Part shown: positions 16,122-25,230 of the stretch, in pieces | How positions within the stretch are numbered: the stretch's first letter is position 1 | How the letters are laid out: each line of letters opens with the position of its first letter | DNA from: an uncultured Bacteroidales bacterium | GTDB taxonomy: Bacteria > Bacteroidota > Bacteroidia > Bacteroidales > Bacteroidaceae | Direction of reading: 5' to 3' | DNA length: 59,242 nt | NCBI GenBank assembly: GCA_902768605.1 | Contig: CACXLY010000006.1 | Span: 1 to 59,242, forward strand | Made by a program: the position numbers and the translations under genes | Notes under the pieces: model-generated | Seen by the model: only the letters and a program-made list of their open reading frames with translations | Databases searched by the model: none | Told to the model about the DNA's origin: nothing

Positions 16122-19100
16122 ATGAGACTTAAATCACTACTTTTTACCTTGCTCATGCTGGCATGCTTCAGCACGGCAAAGGCAGCACATGTGTATGTTG
16201 GAGTAGAATACGGCTCCACGGGCGATGAAACTAGAGGTTACGAATTGCCCTCTTTTGCTCGCTATTCTGTGTCACGCCAGATTTATACAGCCAGCGAGAT
16301 AGGCAGGTCAGGTTTCATCAAGAGCATCAGCTTTTGTTTGCGGAATATGAACTATTGGAATGGCGCCCGGTATGTCGAAGCTGGCACTTTACAACGAAAA
16401 ATTGACCTCTATTTGAAGCACACATCCGCAACGGAATTCTATTGCAGCGACGAAGAATATAATTTCCGAGCTGGCGACATGGTGTACAGTGGATGGTGCG
16501 TGTATCACGAATACCAATGGATAACGATTGAGTTCGACGTGCCCTTCTTCTACAACGGCGTGGACAACCTTATGATAGGTCTCGACGACAACACAGGAGG
16601 GAACGATTTTTATCTTTATTCTCTTGTCTTTCCGACGACGAAGAGCCAGGCTCATACTGTTTCCGCATCTTCATCTATAAATTATGTTCCTTTTGATATT
16701 GACATAAATGCCCCTATTCCGGGTGACTATAACAGTAGAACTTACAACTTCAAGTTGCAGCTGGATATTGAGATGTATGATACCGACCAGCTGTCCTCTC
16801 CCCTCAGCTATGTAGGCGTTGGCAAAGAGCAAGTCCATGACGACAAGGTGCCTCTCTCTTCTCTCTACAAGTACTCCATCACGCAGCAAATCTATACGGC
16901 CAACGAGATAAGCAGCGCCGGAGAAACCAAGCTGATCCACAGCATCAGCTTGTTCAACACAGGCAGGGAGAAGACGCGAAAGATTGCCGTCTGGTTCTTC
17001 CCGACAGAGAAGTCGTTCTTCAGCGGCTTCGACGACTGGATGGAAACACCGAGTGAAGGCCCGCTGTTCGAGGGCGAGGTGACTTTCTACGAAGACGACT
17101 GGACATTAATACCTTTCTCCCGGCCCGTCCTCTCCAACGGCCGAAGCAACTTCATCCTCTGTGTGAACGACGAGACAGGCTCCTATCAATACGGCGGGCA
17201 AACGACTTTCCTGTCCTTCGAGGCAACGCAGGACCAGACAATGTATATGTATAGCGACCATAGCGAACCGTACGACCCGTCTGCCATCAAAACCTACAGC
17301 GGTTACTATACCAATGTGAAGAACCGAGTCGCATTTAATGGCGAGGTTAACATACCCACTACTCCCAGGCCGACAGAAATCCATGTCGATGCGCTACCCA
17401 CCGTGGCTACCGTCACATGGAGCAGCGAAGGAAGCTACTGGGAGCTTCAGTACAAGGCAGACTCCGAAACAGAGTGGCACAAACTTAACGCGACCGAGAA
17501 GAGCTGCGAGATTACCGGGCTGATGCCTAAGACAAAGTATCGCGTCCGCATCCGAAACATCAACAATGGAGCAAGCTACTGGCTGTCCACGGAATTCACG
17601 ACGCTCGACAACATGCCTACGGATATCACCAAAGCTCCGTTGGCAAAGTCTTGCACGATTAGATGGACGGGTTACAGCGACAGCTACGATGTGCTGTACC
17701 GTGAGGCATCAGACGACCCCAGCTTCTTCGAGGACTTTGAGGGCGGCTTTGCAGCCAAGGGCTGGTCAGTCAATACGATAGGCCAGGCCCGTAATGATGG
17801 GCAAGGCTGGTTCACGGAAGACGTGACATTAAGGTCAACTGAAGAGGCTACCTACACGAACTATAGCGGTTCGAAGTGTGCCGTTGCCGAGAGCTGGGCG
17901 AGTGGCGTCGGTGGCATGGAAGCCGACAACTGGCTCATATCGCCGTTGGTTGACTTGGGCGGCACGCTGAAGTTCTGGCAATGGACGAGCGACAGCTATG
18001 CAGACAGCTACGAGGTCATGGTCACAGCCAGGGAAGTCATCAATTTCACTACCGTGCGTCCGCTTAGTCCCGGCGCACGTGGATGGTCCCAAGTCGTCGC
18101 CGACCTCAGCGAGTTCCAGGGGAAGCAGGGCTTCATCGCCATTCATCACAAGTGCACCGATAAGATGTGGCTTTTCATCGACGACTTCGCCATCTATCCT
18201 GCAGAACCATGGCAGAAAGTGACTACGACAGAGACGGAGGTAACGCTCACGAACCTCAAACCAACCACGAAATACGAATACAAGATTGTTGGCCACCAGA
18301 CTGGATATGAGGATGTGTCAACCGACATTTTCGCCTTCACGACTGGTGTATGGCAACCTGTCATCATGAACATCGACATCGTTCCCGACGTGACGAGTGC
18401 GGAAGTAGACTGGGTGGGCAACAGCGAAAGCTACGAAGTGGAGTACAAGGAGGCAGGAGCAGCGTCCGAGCCTTTCTTTGACGACTTCGAGAACGGCCTT
18501 GCCGACAAGGGCTGGAAGGTCTATACACAGGGCGAGACGACTGGCGGCGAGGGATGGTTCACCGGAAGCATATTGGATATGGGTGTTGCCGAGCTGAACC
18601 ACAGCGGCAAGAACTCTGCAATTGCCGAGAGCTGGTCAAAAGAGACAAACGGCTTGGCTGCCGACAACTGGCTCGTTACGCCCCAAGTTAACCTGGGCGG
18701 CACGTTGAGGTTCTGGCAATGGATTCGCGGAGATTACCCGGACAGCTTCGAGGTCTTGCTCTCCACGACGGGCGACGCCATCGAGGACTTCACCACGACA
18801 CTCCGTCCGCTCGGCCCCGGTCTGAACAGATGGAACGAAGTCGTCATCGACCTCAGCGCATACGAAGGTCTGCAGGGCTACATCGCCATTCACCACAAGT
18901 GTACCGATATGTTCTGGATGGCCATCGACGACTTCGGCATCTATCCTGTGGAAGGATGGACGAAGGTGGCTACGACAGAGTGTCAGGTGACGCTGACCGA
19001 CCTGCAGCCCGAAACGACTTACGAGCTCCGCATCACAGGCTTCTCCGACGGCGAGGCAGAAATCGTCAGCGACATCGTCAGCTTCACTACCGAGGCGGTT

Positions 19101-19811
19101 CCTGGTCCCATCGACCTTGTGCTTGACTGCAAGGGTAGCAACTCAGAGACCATCCAAGCCAACGACGGCGCTTGGGCGAACGTCACCATCAACAACCTCA
19201 CGCTCAAGAAGGACGGCAAGTGGCAAGCCGTCTGCCTGCCCTTCGACGTGGACGTCGAGAACAGCCCGCTGGCCGGAGCAGACGTCAGGACGCTCGAGTC
19301 GGTGACCGTCACGAACGCAGTCTGCACGCTCGACTGCCCGACACCCCAGACCACGATGGAAGCCAACAAACCGTATATCCTCAGGTGGGATGAAGGCGAG
19401 GACATCGTGAACCCAGTCTTCGAAGACGTTACCATCAAGTTTGTCAGGATGGACGACAGCGGCCAATGGTTGAAAATTGAGGGTGCAGGATATTTCGGTG
19501 CCCGCTATGATTATATCGGCATAATGCCCGATATGTTATATCTCGGCGATGAGAGTCCGATACTTACCAAAACAGATACGAGCATAGAGCTTCATGCCTT
19601 TGAAGGCTTCTTCTTTATCTATACCTCGATCCAAAGCGTGGCAAGCGTCTTCGTGCTGAACACGGGCTATGAGGACGAACTGATAACCGGCATTGCCGGC
19701 GTTAACGCTAACGCTGACTCTGACGCTATCTATAACCTTGCAGGCCAGCGCATCAGTAAGACGCAAAAGGGCGTCAACATCGTAGGCAGCAAGAAGATTC
19801 TGGTGAAGTAA
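16122..19811 (+). CDS. Large secreted adhesin with fibronectin III and choice-of-anchor-J domains
   Basis: 1229 residues from ATG 16122, directly before the signal peptide MRLKSLLFTLLMLACFSTAKA; ATG 16116 is equally possible. Two similar N-terminal beta modules carry YKYSITQQIYTANEI-type words. Near residue 420 a fibronectin type III domain follows (ATVTWSSEGSYWELQYK ... YRVRIR). Two cleaved-adhesin / choice-of-anchor-J domains come next, each beginning FF(E/D)DFE and containing ADNWLISPLVDLGG or ADNWLVTPQVNLGG, each followed by another fibronectin-like segment (TTKYEYKIVG, TTYELRITG). A VCLPFDVDVENSPL domain and a sorting-like tail (YNLAGQRISKTQKGVNIVG, SKKILVK) end the protein. Probable surface adhesin. 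Its TAA stop is part of the adjacent 9-bp repeat array. Confidence 0.85.
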   Translation: MRLKSLLFTLLMLACFSTAKAAHVYVGVEYGSTGDETRGYELPSFARYSVSRQIYTASEIGRSGFIKSISFCLRNMNYWNGARYVEAGTLQRKIDLYLKHTSATEFYCSDEEYNFRAGDMVYSGWCVYHEYQWITIEFDVPFFYNGVDNLMIGLDDNTGGNDFYLYSLVFPTTKSQAHTVSASSSINYVPFDIDINAPIPGDYNSRTYNFKLQLDIEMYDTDQLSSPLSYVGVGKEQVHDDKVPLSSLYKYSITQQIYTANEISSAGETKLIHSISLFNTGREKTRKIAVWFFPTEKSFFSGFDDWMETPSEGPLFEGEVTFYEDDWTLIPFSRPVLSNGRSNFILCVNDETGSYQYGGQTTFLSFEATQDQTMYMYSDHSEPYDPSAIKTYSGYYTNVKNRVAFNGEVNIPTTPRPTEIHVDALPTVATVTWSSEGSYWELQYKADSETEWHKLNATEKSCEITGLMPKTKYRVRIRNINNGASYWLSTEFTTLDNMPTDITKAPLAKSCTIRWTGYSDSYDVLYREASDDPSFFEDFEGGFAAKGWSVNTIGQARNDGQGWFTEDVTLRSTEEATYTNYSGSKCAVAESWASGVGGMEADNWLISPLVDLGGTLKFWQWTSDSYADSYEVMVTAREVINFTTVRPLSPGARGWSQVVADLSEFQGKQGFIAIHHKCTDKMWLFIDDFAIYPAEPWQKVTTTETEVTLTNLKPTTKYEYKIVGHQTGYEDVSTDIFAFTTGVWQPVIMNIDIVPDVTSAEVDWVGNSESYEVEYKEAGAASEPFFDDFENGLADKGWKVYTQGETTGGEGWFTGSILDMGVAELNHSGKNSAIAESWSKETNGLAADNWLVTPQVNLGGTLRFWQWIRGDYPDSFEVLLSTTGDAIEDFTTTLRPLGPGLNRWNEVVIDLSAYEGLQGYIAIHHKCTDMFWMAIDDFGIYPVEGWTKVATTECQVTLTDLQPETTYELRITGFSDGEAEIVSDIVSFTTEAVPGPIDLVLDCKGSNSETIQANDGAWANVTINNLTLKKDGKWQAVCLPFDVDVENSPLAGADVRTLESVTVTNAVCTLDCPTPQTTMEANKPYILRWDEGEDIVNPVFEDVTIKFVRMDDSGQWLKIEGAGYFGARYDYIGIMPDMLYLGDESPILTKTDTSIELHAFEGFFFIYTSIQSVASVFVLNTGYEDELITGIAGVNANADSDAIYNLAGQRISKTQKGVNIVGSKKILVK

Positions 19812-20061
19812 GGTCCCTAAGGTCTTTAAGGTCCCTAAGGTCCTTAAGGTCCCTAAGGTCTTTAAGGTCCCTAAGGTCTTTAGGGTCCCTAAGGTCTTTA
19901 AGGTCCCTAAGGTCTTTAAGGTCCCTAAGGTCTTTAAGGTCCCTAAGGTCTTTAAGGTCCCTAAGGTCCCTAAGGTCTTTAGGGTCCCTAAGGTCTTTAA
20001 GGTCCCTAAGGTCTTTAGGGTCCCTAAGGTCCTTAAGGTCTTTAAGGTCCTTAAAGTCCCT
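19810..20061. repeat. Tandem array, 28 units of 9 bp (AAGGTCCCT / AAGGTCTTT)
   Basis: Exactly 28 nine-bp units, mostly alternating AAGGTCCCT and AAGGTCTTT with AGGGTC and AAAGTC variants, start in the stop codon of the adhesin gene. A 185-codon ORF through it on the minus strand (GTLKTLGTLKTL) is only a consequence of the 9-bp period. The same unit occurs in frame in the neighbouring GH115 gene. Confidence 0.92.
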
Positions 20062-20070
20062 AAAGTCAAA

Positions 20071-20103
20071 AGGCCCACTCGTGCTCCGAGCATGAGTGGG
20101 CCT
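20071..20103. terminator. Bidirectional terminator between convergent genes
   Basis: AGGCCCACTC (20071-20080) pairs perfectly with GAGTGGGCCT (20094-20103), with TGCTC/GAGCA pairing inside. Short T runs follow on both strands. It serves the adhesin (plus) and GH115 (minus) genes. Confidence 0.75.
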
Positions 20104-20122
20104 AAGCTTTCTTTATACTACA

Positions 20123-23100
20123 TTATTTAGCGAACTTGACGACGCTGCCGTCAGGACGACGCATGATGAAGAGGCCGTTCTGACGCGTCACGCCAAAAGG
20201 GAGCGCTCGCCCCTGGAGGTCGTAGCACCTGACCTTAAGGTCCTTAAGGTCCTTAAGGACTTCAAGGTCGATGATGCCGTCTGGTGTCTCTTTCGCGTCG
20301 ATGCGCTGCAGGCGGAAGTGGTCCACTTTGAACCATCCGTGGCTGTCGCTGGTGGAGCGCGTGCCGTCGGCCTTGTAGTTGCTGGTGCGGATGCCGAGCT
20401 TCAGGCTTTCGCCCTCCTTGAGCGTCACCATCACAGCCATCGGGTGCAGCGTCATCTTGCCTGCACCGGACGGGCCGTAACCGGCGAAGGTGTTCGTCTC
20501 GCCCGATGTGAGCATCGACGCCTTGTAGTCGCTCTCCTTGCCGTAGTACTGGACGTTCTTGTTGGCGAAGAGGCGGCAGTTGGCCAGCTTGTCTTTCTGC
20601 ACGCCCAGCAGGCAGGTGACGAGGTAGGTGCCTGCGCCGAGCTTCGATGCGCTGACGGTCTGCGAGAGCTCGTACGAGTTGGGCAGAGGCTTGCCGCTTG
20701 CCCAGAAGACGTTGATGCCCCACAGATGCTTGGCGTCCTGGTTGATGCCCCACGAGTTGCCGTTCGTGATGTTTGTCGCCCTCCAGCCCTTAGGCACGCC
20801 GCGTATCATGCTGCCTTGCGGGTTGAGGCTGCCGGCGGTGCCGCCATACTCGAAGTCGGGATTGGCGAGCAGGCTCGTCAGGTCTTCCTCTCCGGCACTG
20901 AACGGAATGCTTGCCAGCGCGCTGACCGAGATGCCCGGGTCCATGAAATAGACGCGGACGCTCACCGTCTTGTTCTCTGTGCTCAAGTAGTGGACGGCTG
21001 CGGGGATGTAGCCCTGAGCCACCGTCTCGTCCCACGACTCCGTTCGCTCCGTTTGCTTGATGGAGATGACGGTTGGCGTTGCGCCATCGACGGCGATGCC
21101 AGCGCGGATGTCGTAGTCTGTGTTGAGGCGGAACGTCGGCAGGCAACGCACCTGGATGACGTTGAGTCCCTCCTGCACGGGCAGGGTGTAGTCGGCGTAG
21201 GGCGCGCTGCCGGCCGAGCTGTAAGCCGTCATGTCGAGCGGCCATACGGTAGCTGTGGTGCCCCGGATGCCCAGCCCTTCCAGCGTCTTGACCGTCGGGG
21301 AAGCGCTCGTGTAGCTGCCGCCGGCGATGATGGTGACGTTGGGTTGCAGGATGCTGCTCTGCTGTTCAGCCACGTCGCTCGATGTGGCAACGGCCGGCAT
21401 CAGGTGCTGGTTCCAGTTGTTCGGCTTGTAGTCCATCATGTTCTGCCACTTGCCGCCCGCGATGCCCGTGTTGTATCTGTTCGTGAGCGTCTTGATTTCT
21501 TCGAAGGCCGACTGTGCCTTCTGTGCGTAGTCGAGAGCCTTATCGCCCTGTCCTGCCCAGGCATAGATGAAGCTTTGCCGTGCCCTGAGCAGCTTGATGT
21601 TCTGGTCGGTGCAGGCGCAGACAGGGTATTCGAGGAGCTCGTAGTAGGCGTTGCGCAGCGACGAGGGAATGCGCGAGCGCAGGGCCACTACCTTATCATA
21701 AAGGTCTTGGTATTCGGCGATGCGCGCGTCGATTTCCGCGTTCGAGTGGTCGAAGTGGCAAAGCTGCACGTGCTCCGGCTTGGCGGCAATGCCGAGGCGA
21801 TAGTAAGCCATCTTTATCTCGTTGATGTCGTCGGCGAAGTCCTCGCCGAAGGTGCGCGCTGCCCAGTCGCGGGTGTAGAGGTGGGCACGCTCCGGCGTCC
21901 AGCTGTCGATGTCCCAGGCAAGGTCCATGCAGAACTCGAGCTCCTCCTCGGCAGGCTTGATGTCGCCCACATTGATGATCCACTGGTCGCGTATGCCTTG
22001 TGCGTAGCCTTTGCTCAACTCGTAGCTGCAAAGGGAAGGCGAGATGCTGCTCAGCCAGAGGTAAGAGTCGGGCGAGCCCCAATAGGAGAGGTGGTAATAG
22101 ACGGCGTTGCCGCCCGAGCGGGCCTGCTCGGCCTCATTGGGCATCTGGCGTATGTAGCCGTGATTGTCGTCCACCCACATCAGCGTGACGTCGTCGGGCA
22201 CTTGCAGGCCTGCATTGTAGCAGTCGAGCACTTCCTTGTAGGGGATGAAGATTTGCGGGATAGTCGTGGGGTCGCCGATGCTGTCGGCAAGGAGCTGGCG
22301 CTGATAGGCGATGATTTCGGTCAGTGCCGCCACGCGCTCGGAGGTGTTGCTGTAGCCGTTGATGCCCGTGTCGTGAACGCCACGCATGCCGAGCGTGTAG
22401 ATGGCGTTCTTGCCGCGGCTCTCGCCCACGCGCTCTGCCCAGTAGCGCTTTATCATGTCCTTGTTCGTCTTCCACACCCAGTCGTCGTTGCCGTGACCGC
22501 CGAACTTGTCGCCCGTCTTGCCCCACTCGTACTCGTTGTCGCGCAGCATCTGTTCGCAGTGGCTCGAGCCCATGTAGATGTCGTACTTCATGATGAGCGG
22601 GATGTTCGTCTTCTCGAACCAGAAGGCACGGGAGCCGGCGTGCATGGCAGGCCACAGCGTGTTGGCACGGAGGCGCAGCAGCAGCTCCATGATGGCGGCG
22701 TAGGTCTTTGGGCCGAAGTTGTTGAGGTTCGTATCCATCTTCTTCGCAGCCCAGGGGCGCAGGCCGAAGTCCTCGTCGTTGAGGAAGATGCCGCGGAACT
22801 TGACCGATGGCGAGCCGAAGACGCGCCTGCCGGGCGTCACGTAGAGCTGGGTCTTCTTGGTCGGCGTGACGTCTGCCCACCATATCCACGGCGAGACGCC
22901 AGCCATGCGGCTCAGCTCGAACATGCCGTAGGCCGTGGCGCGAGGCTGCGAACCGAAGATGACGAGTGCTTTCGCCACGCCCTCCATCGGGTTGTCGATG
23001 ACCTGCATGCCGAAGGCTTCCCACTTGCCCTCGACGTCGCTCACGTCAATCTTGCCGTCGGCGATGAGCTGGTCGATGTGGCTCGACTGCCCGATGGTGC

Positions 23101-23377
23101 CGACGATGATGGGGTTCTTCAGCGTCGTGGGTTCCGCTTTGTACTTTATGTACGTCTTTCCCGTGACCGCTTTCAGGTCAGCGAGGAGGCAGTCGGCAAC
23201 CGTCGTCACCACCTCGGCATCGTTGCTGTCATAGAGGACGATGGCTTTGTCGGCTGCCGTCGAGCCAGCGATGGCAAAGCATCCGTCGACGGGAGAGGTC
23301 ACGACTTGCAGCTCGTCGGCACTTGCAGAAAGAGCGAAGAGCATTAGAATCACGTAAAGCAGGGATTTCGTTTTCAT
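20123..23377 (-). CDS. GH115 xylan alpha-glucuronidase
   Basis: 1084 residues with signal peptide (MKTKSLLYVILMLFALSASA). The N-terminal GH115 domain A carries AIVLYDSNDAEVVTTV and NPIIVGTIGQS. The catalytic barrel carries the typical words WIWWADVTP, VKFRGIFLNDEDFGLRPW, FGPKTYAAIMELLLRLRANT and LWPAMHAGSRAF, followed by MYMGSSHCEQMLRDNEYEW-like sequence. The family removes (4-O-methyl)-glucuronic acid from xylan side chains, probably at the cell surface or in the periplasm. No other xylanase is in the window. The C-terminus is a sorting-like tail (CYDLQGRALPFGVTRQNGLF ... VVKFAK), preceded by LEVLKDLKDLKVR, which is encoded by the 9-bp repeat family of the adjacent array. Confidence 0.92.
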   Translation of the reverse strand: MKTKSLLYVILMLFALSASADELQVVTSPVDGCFAIAGSTAADKAIVLYDSNDAEVVTTVADCLLADLKAVTGKTYIKYKAEPTTLKNPIIVGTIGQSSHIDQLIADGKIDVSDVEGKWEAFGMQVIDNPMEGVAKALVIFGSQPRATAYGMFELSRMAGVSPWIWWADVTPTKKTQLYVTPGRRVFGSPSVKFRGIFLNDEDFGLRPWAAKKMDTNLNNFGPKTYAAIMELLLRLRANTLWPAMHAGSRAFWFEKTNIPLIMKYDIYMGSSHCEQMLRDNEYEWGKTGDKFGGHGNDDWVWKTNKDMIKRYWAERVGESRGKNAIYTLGMRGVHDTGINGYSNTSERVAALTEIIAYQRQLLADSIGDPTTIPQIFIPYKEVLDCYNAGLQVPDDVTLMWVDDNHGYIRQMPNEAEQARSGGNAVYYHLSYWGSPDSYLWLSSISPSLCSYELSKGYAQGIRDQWIINVGDIKPAEEELEFCMDLAWDIDSWTPERAHLYTRDWAARTFGEDFADDINEIKMAYYRLGIAAKPEHVQLCHFDHSNAEIDARIAEYQDLYDKVVALRSRIPSSLRNAYYELLEYPVCACTDQNIKLLRARQSFIYAWAGQGDKALDYAQKAQSAFEEIKTLTNRYNTGIAGGKWQNMMDYKPNNWNQHLMPAVATSSDVAEQQSSILQPNVTIIAGGSYTSASPTVKTLEGLGIRGTTATVWPLDMTAYSSAGSAPYADYTLPVQEGLNVIQVRCLPTFRLNTDYDIRAGIAVDGATPTVISIKQTERTESWDETVAQGYIPAAVHYLSTENKTVSVRVYFMDPGISVSALASIPFSAGEEDLTSLLANPDFEYGGTAGSLNPQGSMIRGVPKGWRATNITNGNSWGINQDAKHLWGINVFWASGKPLPNSYELSQTVSASKLGAGTYLVTCLLGVQKDKLANCRLFANKNVQYYGKESDYKASMLTSGETNTFAGYGPSGAGKMTLHPMAVMVTLKEGESLKLGIRTSNYKADGTRSTSDSHGWFKVDHFRLQRIDAKETPDGIIDLEVLKDLKDLKVRCYDLQGRALPFGVTRQNGLFIMRRPDGSVVKFAK
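20231..20269. repeat. In-frame 9-bp repeat units inside the GH115 gene
   Basis: GACCTTAAGGTCCTTAAGG-type units are translated on the minus strand as VLKDLKDLKV just before the C-terminal tail. They are the same 9-bp family as the array at 19810-20061, about 170 bp away. Confidence 0.85.
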
Positions 23378-23415
23378 GTTGTGTGTTGGTTTATGCCTTT
23401 ATGCGTTGTCACGTG

Positions 23416-23423
23416 CAAAGATA
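23416..23423 (-). promoter_or_regulatory. -7 promoter motif TATCTTTG for GH115
   Basis: Read on the minus strand, about 38 nt upstream of the start codon and followed by GC as usual. Confidence 0.65.
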
Positions 23424-23493
23424 GGAATTCTTTTGCAAAATAATACAATCTTTGCCAAGAAAAAGGCTTTAATTGCACTTTTCTGCACAAAAG

Positions 23494-23643
23494 ACGTGGT
23501 TCAAGGCGTGATGAGTACAAAAACATCACGTTGTCAGAGAACCAGCAACGTGATGTTAGATGTCCAGCAACGTGATGTTAGATGTCCAGCAACGTGATGT
23601 TAAAGAGTCAGCGACGTGTTGTTAGAAGTCCAGTAACACGTGG
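23494..23643. repeat. 22-bp-period array (CAACGTGATGTT core)
   Basis: Three near-identical units AGATGTCCAGCAACGTGATG plus TT and degenerate flanking units; ACGTG words start at 23548, 23570, 23592 and 23614. The first unit is inverted (AACATCACGTTG). It fills the spacer between GH115 and QueA. Confidence 0.85.
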
Positions 23644-23654
23644 ATAGTTATTCG

Positions 23655-25061
23655 TCAGGGAATGAGCATCGAGCTGTCGCCGTAGCTGAGGAAGCGGAAG
23701 TCGTGGGCGAGGGCGTAGTCATAGACGTCGTGCCAGCCCTCACCGATGAAGGCGCTGACCAGGAGGAGCAACGTGCTTTGCGGCTGGTGGAAGTTCGTTA
23801 TCATGCGGCGGACAATGTGGTACTTGTAGCCGGGCGCTATGATGATTTGCGTGCTGGCGTGGAGCACCTCCTCGCCGCGCTCGTCCATGTAGCGGAGTAG
23901 GGCAGTGAGCGCCTCCGTCGTCGAGAGTGAGTTGTCGTACTCATACGGCATCCACTGGGGAACGTGAAGGGGAGACCCACCCCAGCCCTCCCTTAAAGGG
24001 AGGGAGTTCTTTGCGCAGTAAGTCTCCCCTTTAAGGGGAGATTTAGAGGGGTCTACCAGCACTCCCATATAGTACAGGCTTTCGAGGGTACGGACGCTGG
24101 TCGTGCCGACGGCAATCGCCTCGCCGCCGTGGGCCAGGAGCCGCTCGATGGTATGGCGATGGACTGCAATGTGCTCGGTGTGCATGTCGTGCCCGCCGAT
24201 GTCCTCGCTCTTGACGGGTCGGAACGTGCCGGCGCCGACATGCAGCGTCACCTCTTCCCGCTCAATGCCGCGAGCATCGATGTCCTGGAGGACGCGCTTC
24301 GTGAAATGCAGCCCCGCCGTAGGAGCCGCCACCGAGCCCTTTATCTTCGAATAGACCGTCTGGTACGTCGTCTTGTCGCTCTCCTCAGTCTTGCGGTTGA
24401 GGTACGGCGGGATGGGAAGTTCGCCCACGGCGTCGATGACCTCGGCGAAAGAAAGGGACAGCCCCCCTCCAACCTCCCCCCGAGGAGGGAGGCTTTCAGG
24501 GTTCTCCTCCTCCTCAGTGCAGAGGGCCGACCATCGGAACTCAATGAGTTGGCTCGTGCCGTGTGTGCCCTTGCGCTCGGCAGTGATTTTGAATTTTGAA
24601 TTTTGAATTTTGAATTCCCGCGTCAGCTTCCCTTCCTTCCATTTCTTCGAGTTGCCAACGAGGCAATACCACGAGCAGGAACCCCTCCGGGCGAAGTTCT
24701 CCTGATACTCCACCGGGTCGGCAGGCTCCAAGAGGAATATTTCGATGAGAGCCCCCACCCCCATCCCCTCCCCCGAGGAGGAGGGGAGAGAGGGGTCAGA
24801 AAGCCTCCCTCCTCGGGGGGAGGTTGGAGGGGGGCTTTTCCTGAAATGTAGCCTCGCCTGGATGACTCGCGTGTTGTTGAAGACCATCAGGCTTCCCTCG
24901 GGCAGCAACGAAGGCAGGGAGCGGAACACCGTCTCGCTGATGCGTCCGCCTTCATAGACAAGCAGTTTGCTGCTGTCTCGTTCCGGCAGAGGAAACTTCG
25001 CGATGCGTTCTTCGGGCAAAGGATAGTCGTAGTCGCGTATCTGAATGTGTTTTGTGTCCAT
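23655..25061 (-). CDS. queA: S-adenosylmethionine:tRNA ribosyltransferase-isomerase with repeat insertions
   Basis: 468 residues from ATG 25061 (MDTKHIQIRDYDYPLPEERI); the upstream in-frame ATG lies before the promoter position. Family words: ERDSSKLLVY, LMVFNNTRVIQARL, APTAGLHFT and HVGAGTFRPVKSEDI, with MHTEH following; the C-terminus has NFHQPQSTLLLLVSAF. QueA transfers ribose from S-adenosylmethionine to preQ1 in tRNA, forming epoxyqueuosine. Usual length is about 350 residues; the excess consists largely of four in-frame repeat insertions (KSPPPTSPRGGRLSDPSLPS, FKIQNSKFKI, ESLPPRGEVGGG, DPSKSPLKGE ... SLPLREGWGGSP). The conserved blocks between them look intact. QueG, which acts next, is at 49397. 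Confidence 0.92.
   Translation of the reverse strand: MDTKHIQIRDYDYPLPEERIAKFPLPERDSSKLLVYEGGRISETVFRSLPSLLPEGSLMVFNNTRVIQARLHFRKSPPPTSPRGGRLSDPSLPSSSGEGMGVGALIEIFLLEPADPVEYQENFARRGSCSWYCLVGNSKKWKEGKLTREFKIQNSKFKITAERKGTHGTSQLIEFRWSALCTEEEENPESLPPRGEVGGGLSLSFAEVIDAVGELPIPPYLNRKTEESDKTTYQTVYSKIKGSVAAPTAGLHFTKRVLQDIDARGIEREEVTLHVGAGTFRPVKSEDIGGHDMHTEHIAVHRHTIERLLAHGGEAIAVGTTSVRTLESLYYMGVLVDPSKSPLKGETYCAKNSLPLREGWGGSPLHVPQWMPYEYDNSLSTTEALTALLRYMDERGEEVLHASTQIIIAPGYKYHIVRRMITNFHQPQSTLLLLVSAFIGEGWHDVYDYALAHDFRFLSYGDSSMLIP
23973..24054. repeat. Palindromic coding repeat in queA, copy 1
   Basis: A composite element: a CCTCCCTTAAAGGGAGGG arm and a CTCCCCTTTAAGGGGAG arm, bounded by AGACCC and GGGTCT. 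On the coding strand it reads DPSKSPLKGE, a short linker, then SLPLREGWGGS. Confidence 0.9.
24460..24497. repeat. GC-rich palindromic coding repeat in queA, half copy
   Basis: AGCCCCCCTCCAACC followed by CCCCCGAGGAGGGAGG; translated in frame on the minus strand as ESLPPRGEVGGGLS. The right arm of the copy at 33960 reads the same way. Confidence 0.88.
24585..24616. repeat. In-frame AATTTTG repeat in queA
   Basis: About four 7-bp units AATTTTG; translated on the minus strand as EFKIQNSKFKI. Confidence 0.85.
24750..24836. repeat. GC-rich palindromic coding repeat in queA, complete copy
   Basis: Two GC-rich arms (AGCCCCCACCCCCATCCCC ... and ... GGAGGTTGGAGGGGGGCT), each with an internal CCTCC/GGAGG palindrome, form an imperfect inverted pair. 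In frame: SPPPTSPRGGRLSDPSLPSS then SGEGMGVGAL. Confidence 0.9.
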
Positions 25062-25071
25062 AAAGCAGGCA

Positions 25072-25194
25072 CAAAAGTACAACAAAAACTGTAAAGAGGA
25101 AAGTGAAAAGGGGAAAAATATCTGCTTTCTTGCCTCAGAAGATAAATTCTTTAAACCTGAAACCTCAAACTTTGAACTTTATTTTGTATATTTG
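25072..25194. promoter_or_regulatory. Divergent promoters, queA and metallopeptidase
   Basis: Minus strand: TACTTTTG at 25079-25072, which leaves only a few untranslated bases before queA. Plus strand: TATATTTG at 25187-25194, about 36 nt before the metallopeptidase start. Confidence 0.65.
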
Positions 25195-25230
25195 CAAGCG
25201 AAACATACAAAACTCTAAACTTATACGCTT

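Noticed and set aside
19536..20093. Minus-strand ORF encoding GTLKTL repeats
   Set aside because: It arises because the 9-bp array has no stop in that frame; half of it overlaps the end of the adhesin gene.
20096..23347. A 1083-codon open frame on the plus strand opposite GH115
   Set aside because: It mirrors the GH115 gene codon for codon in a GC-rich region, has no promoter or signal, and its product is a run of A/V/R/D without family resemblance.
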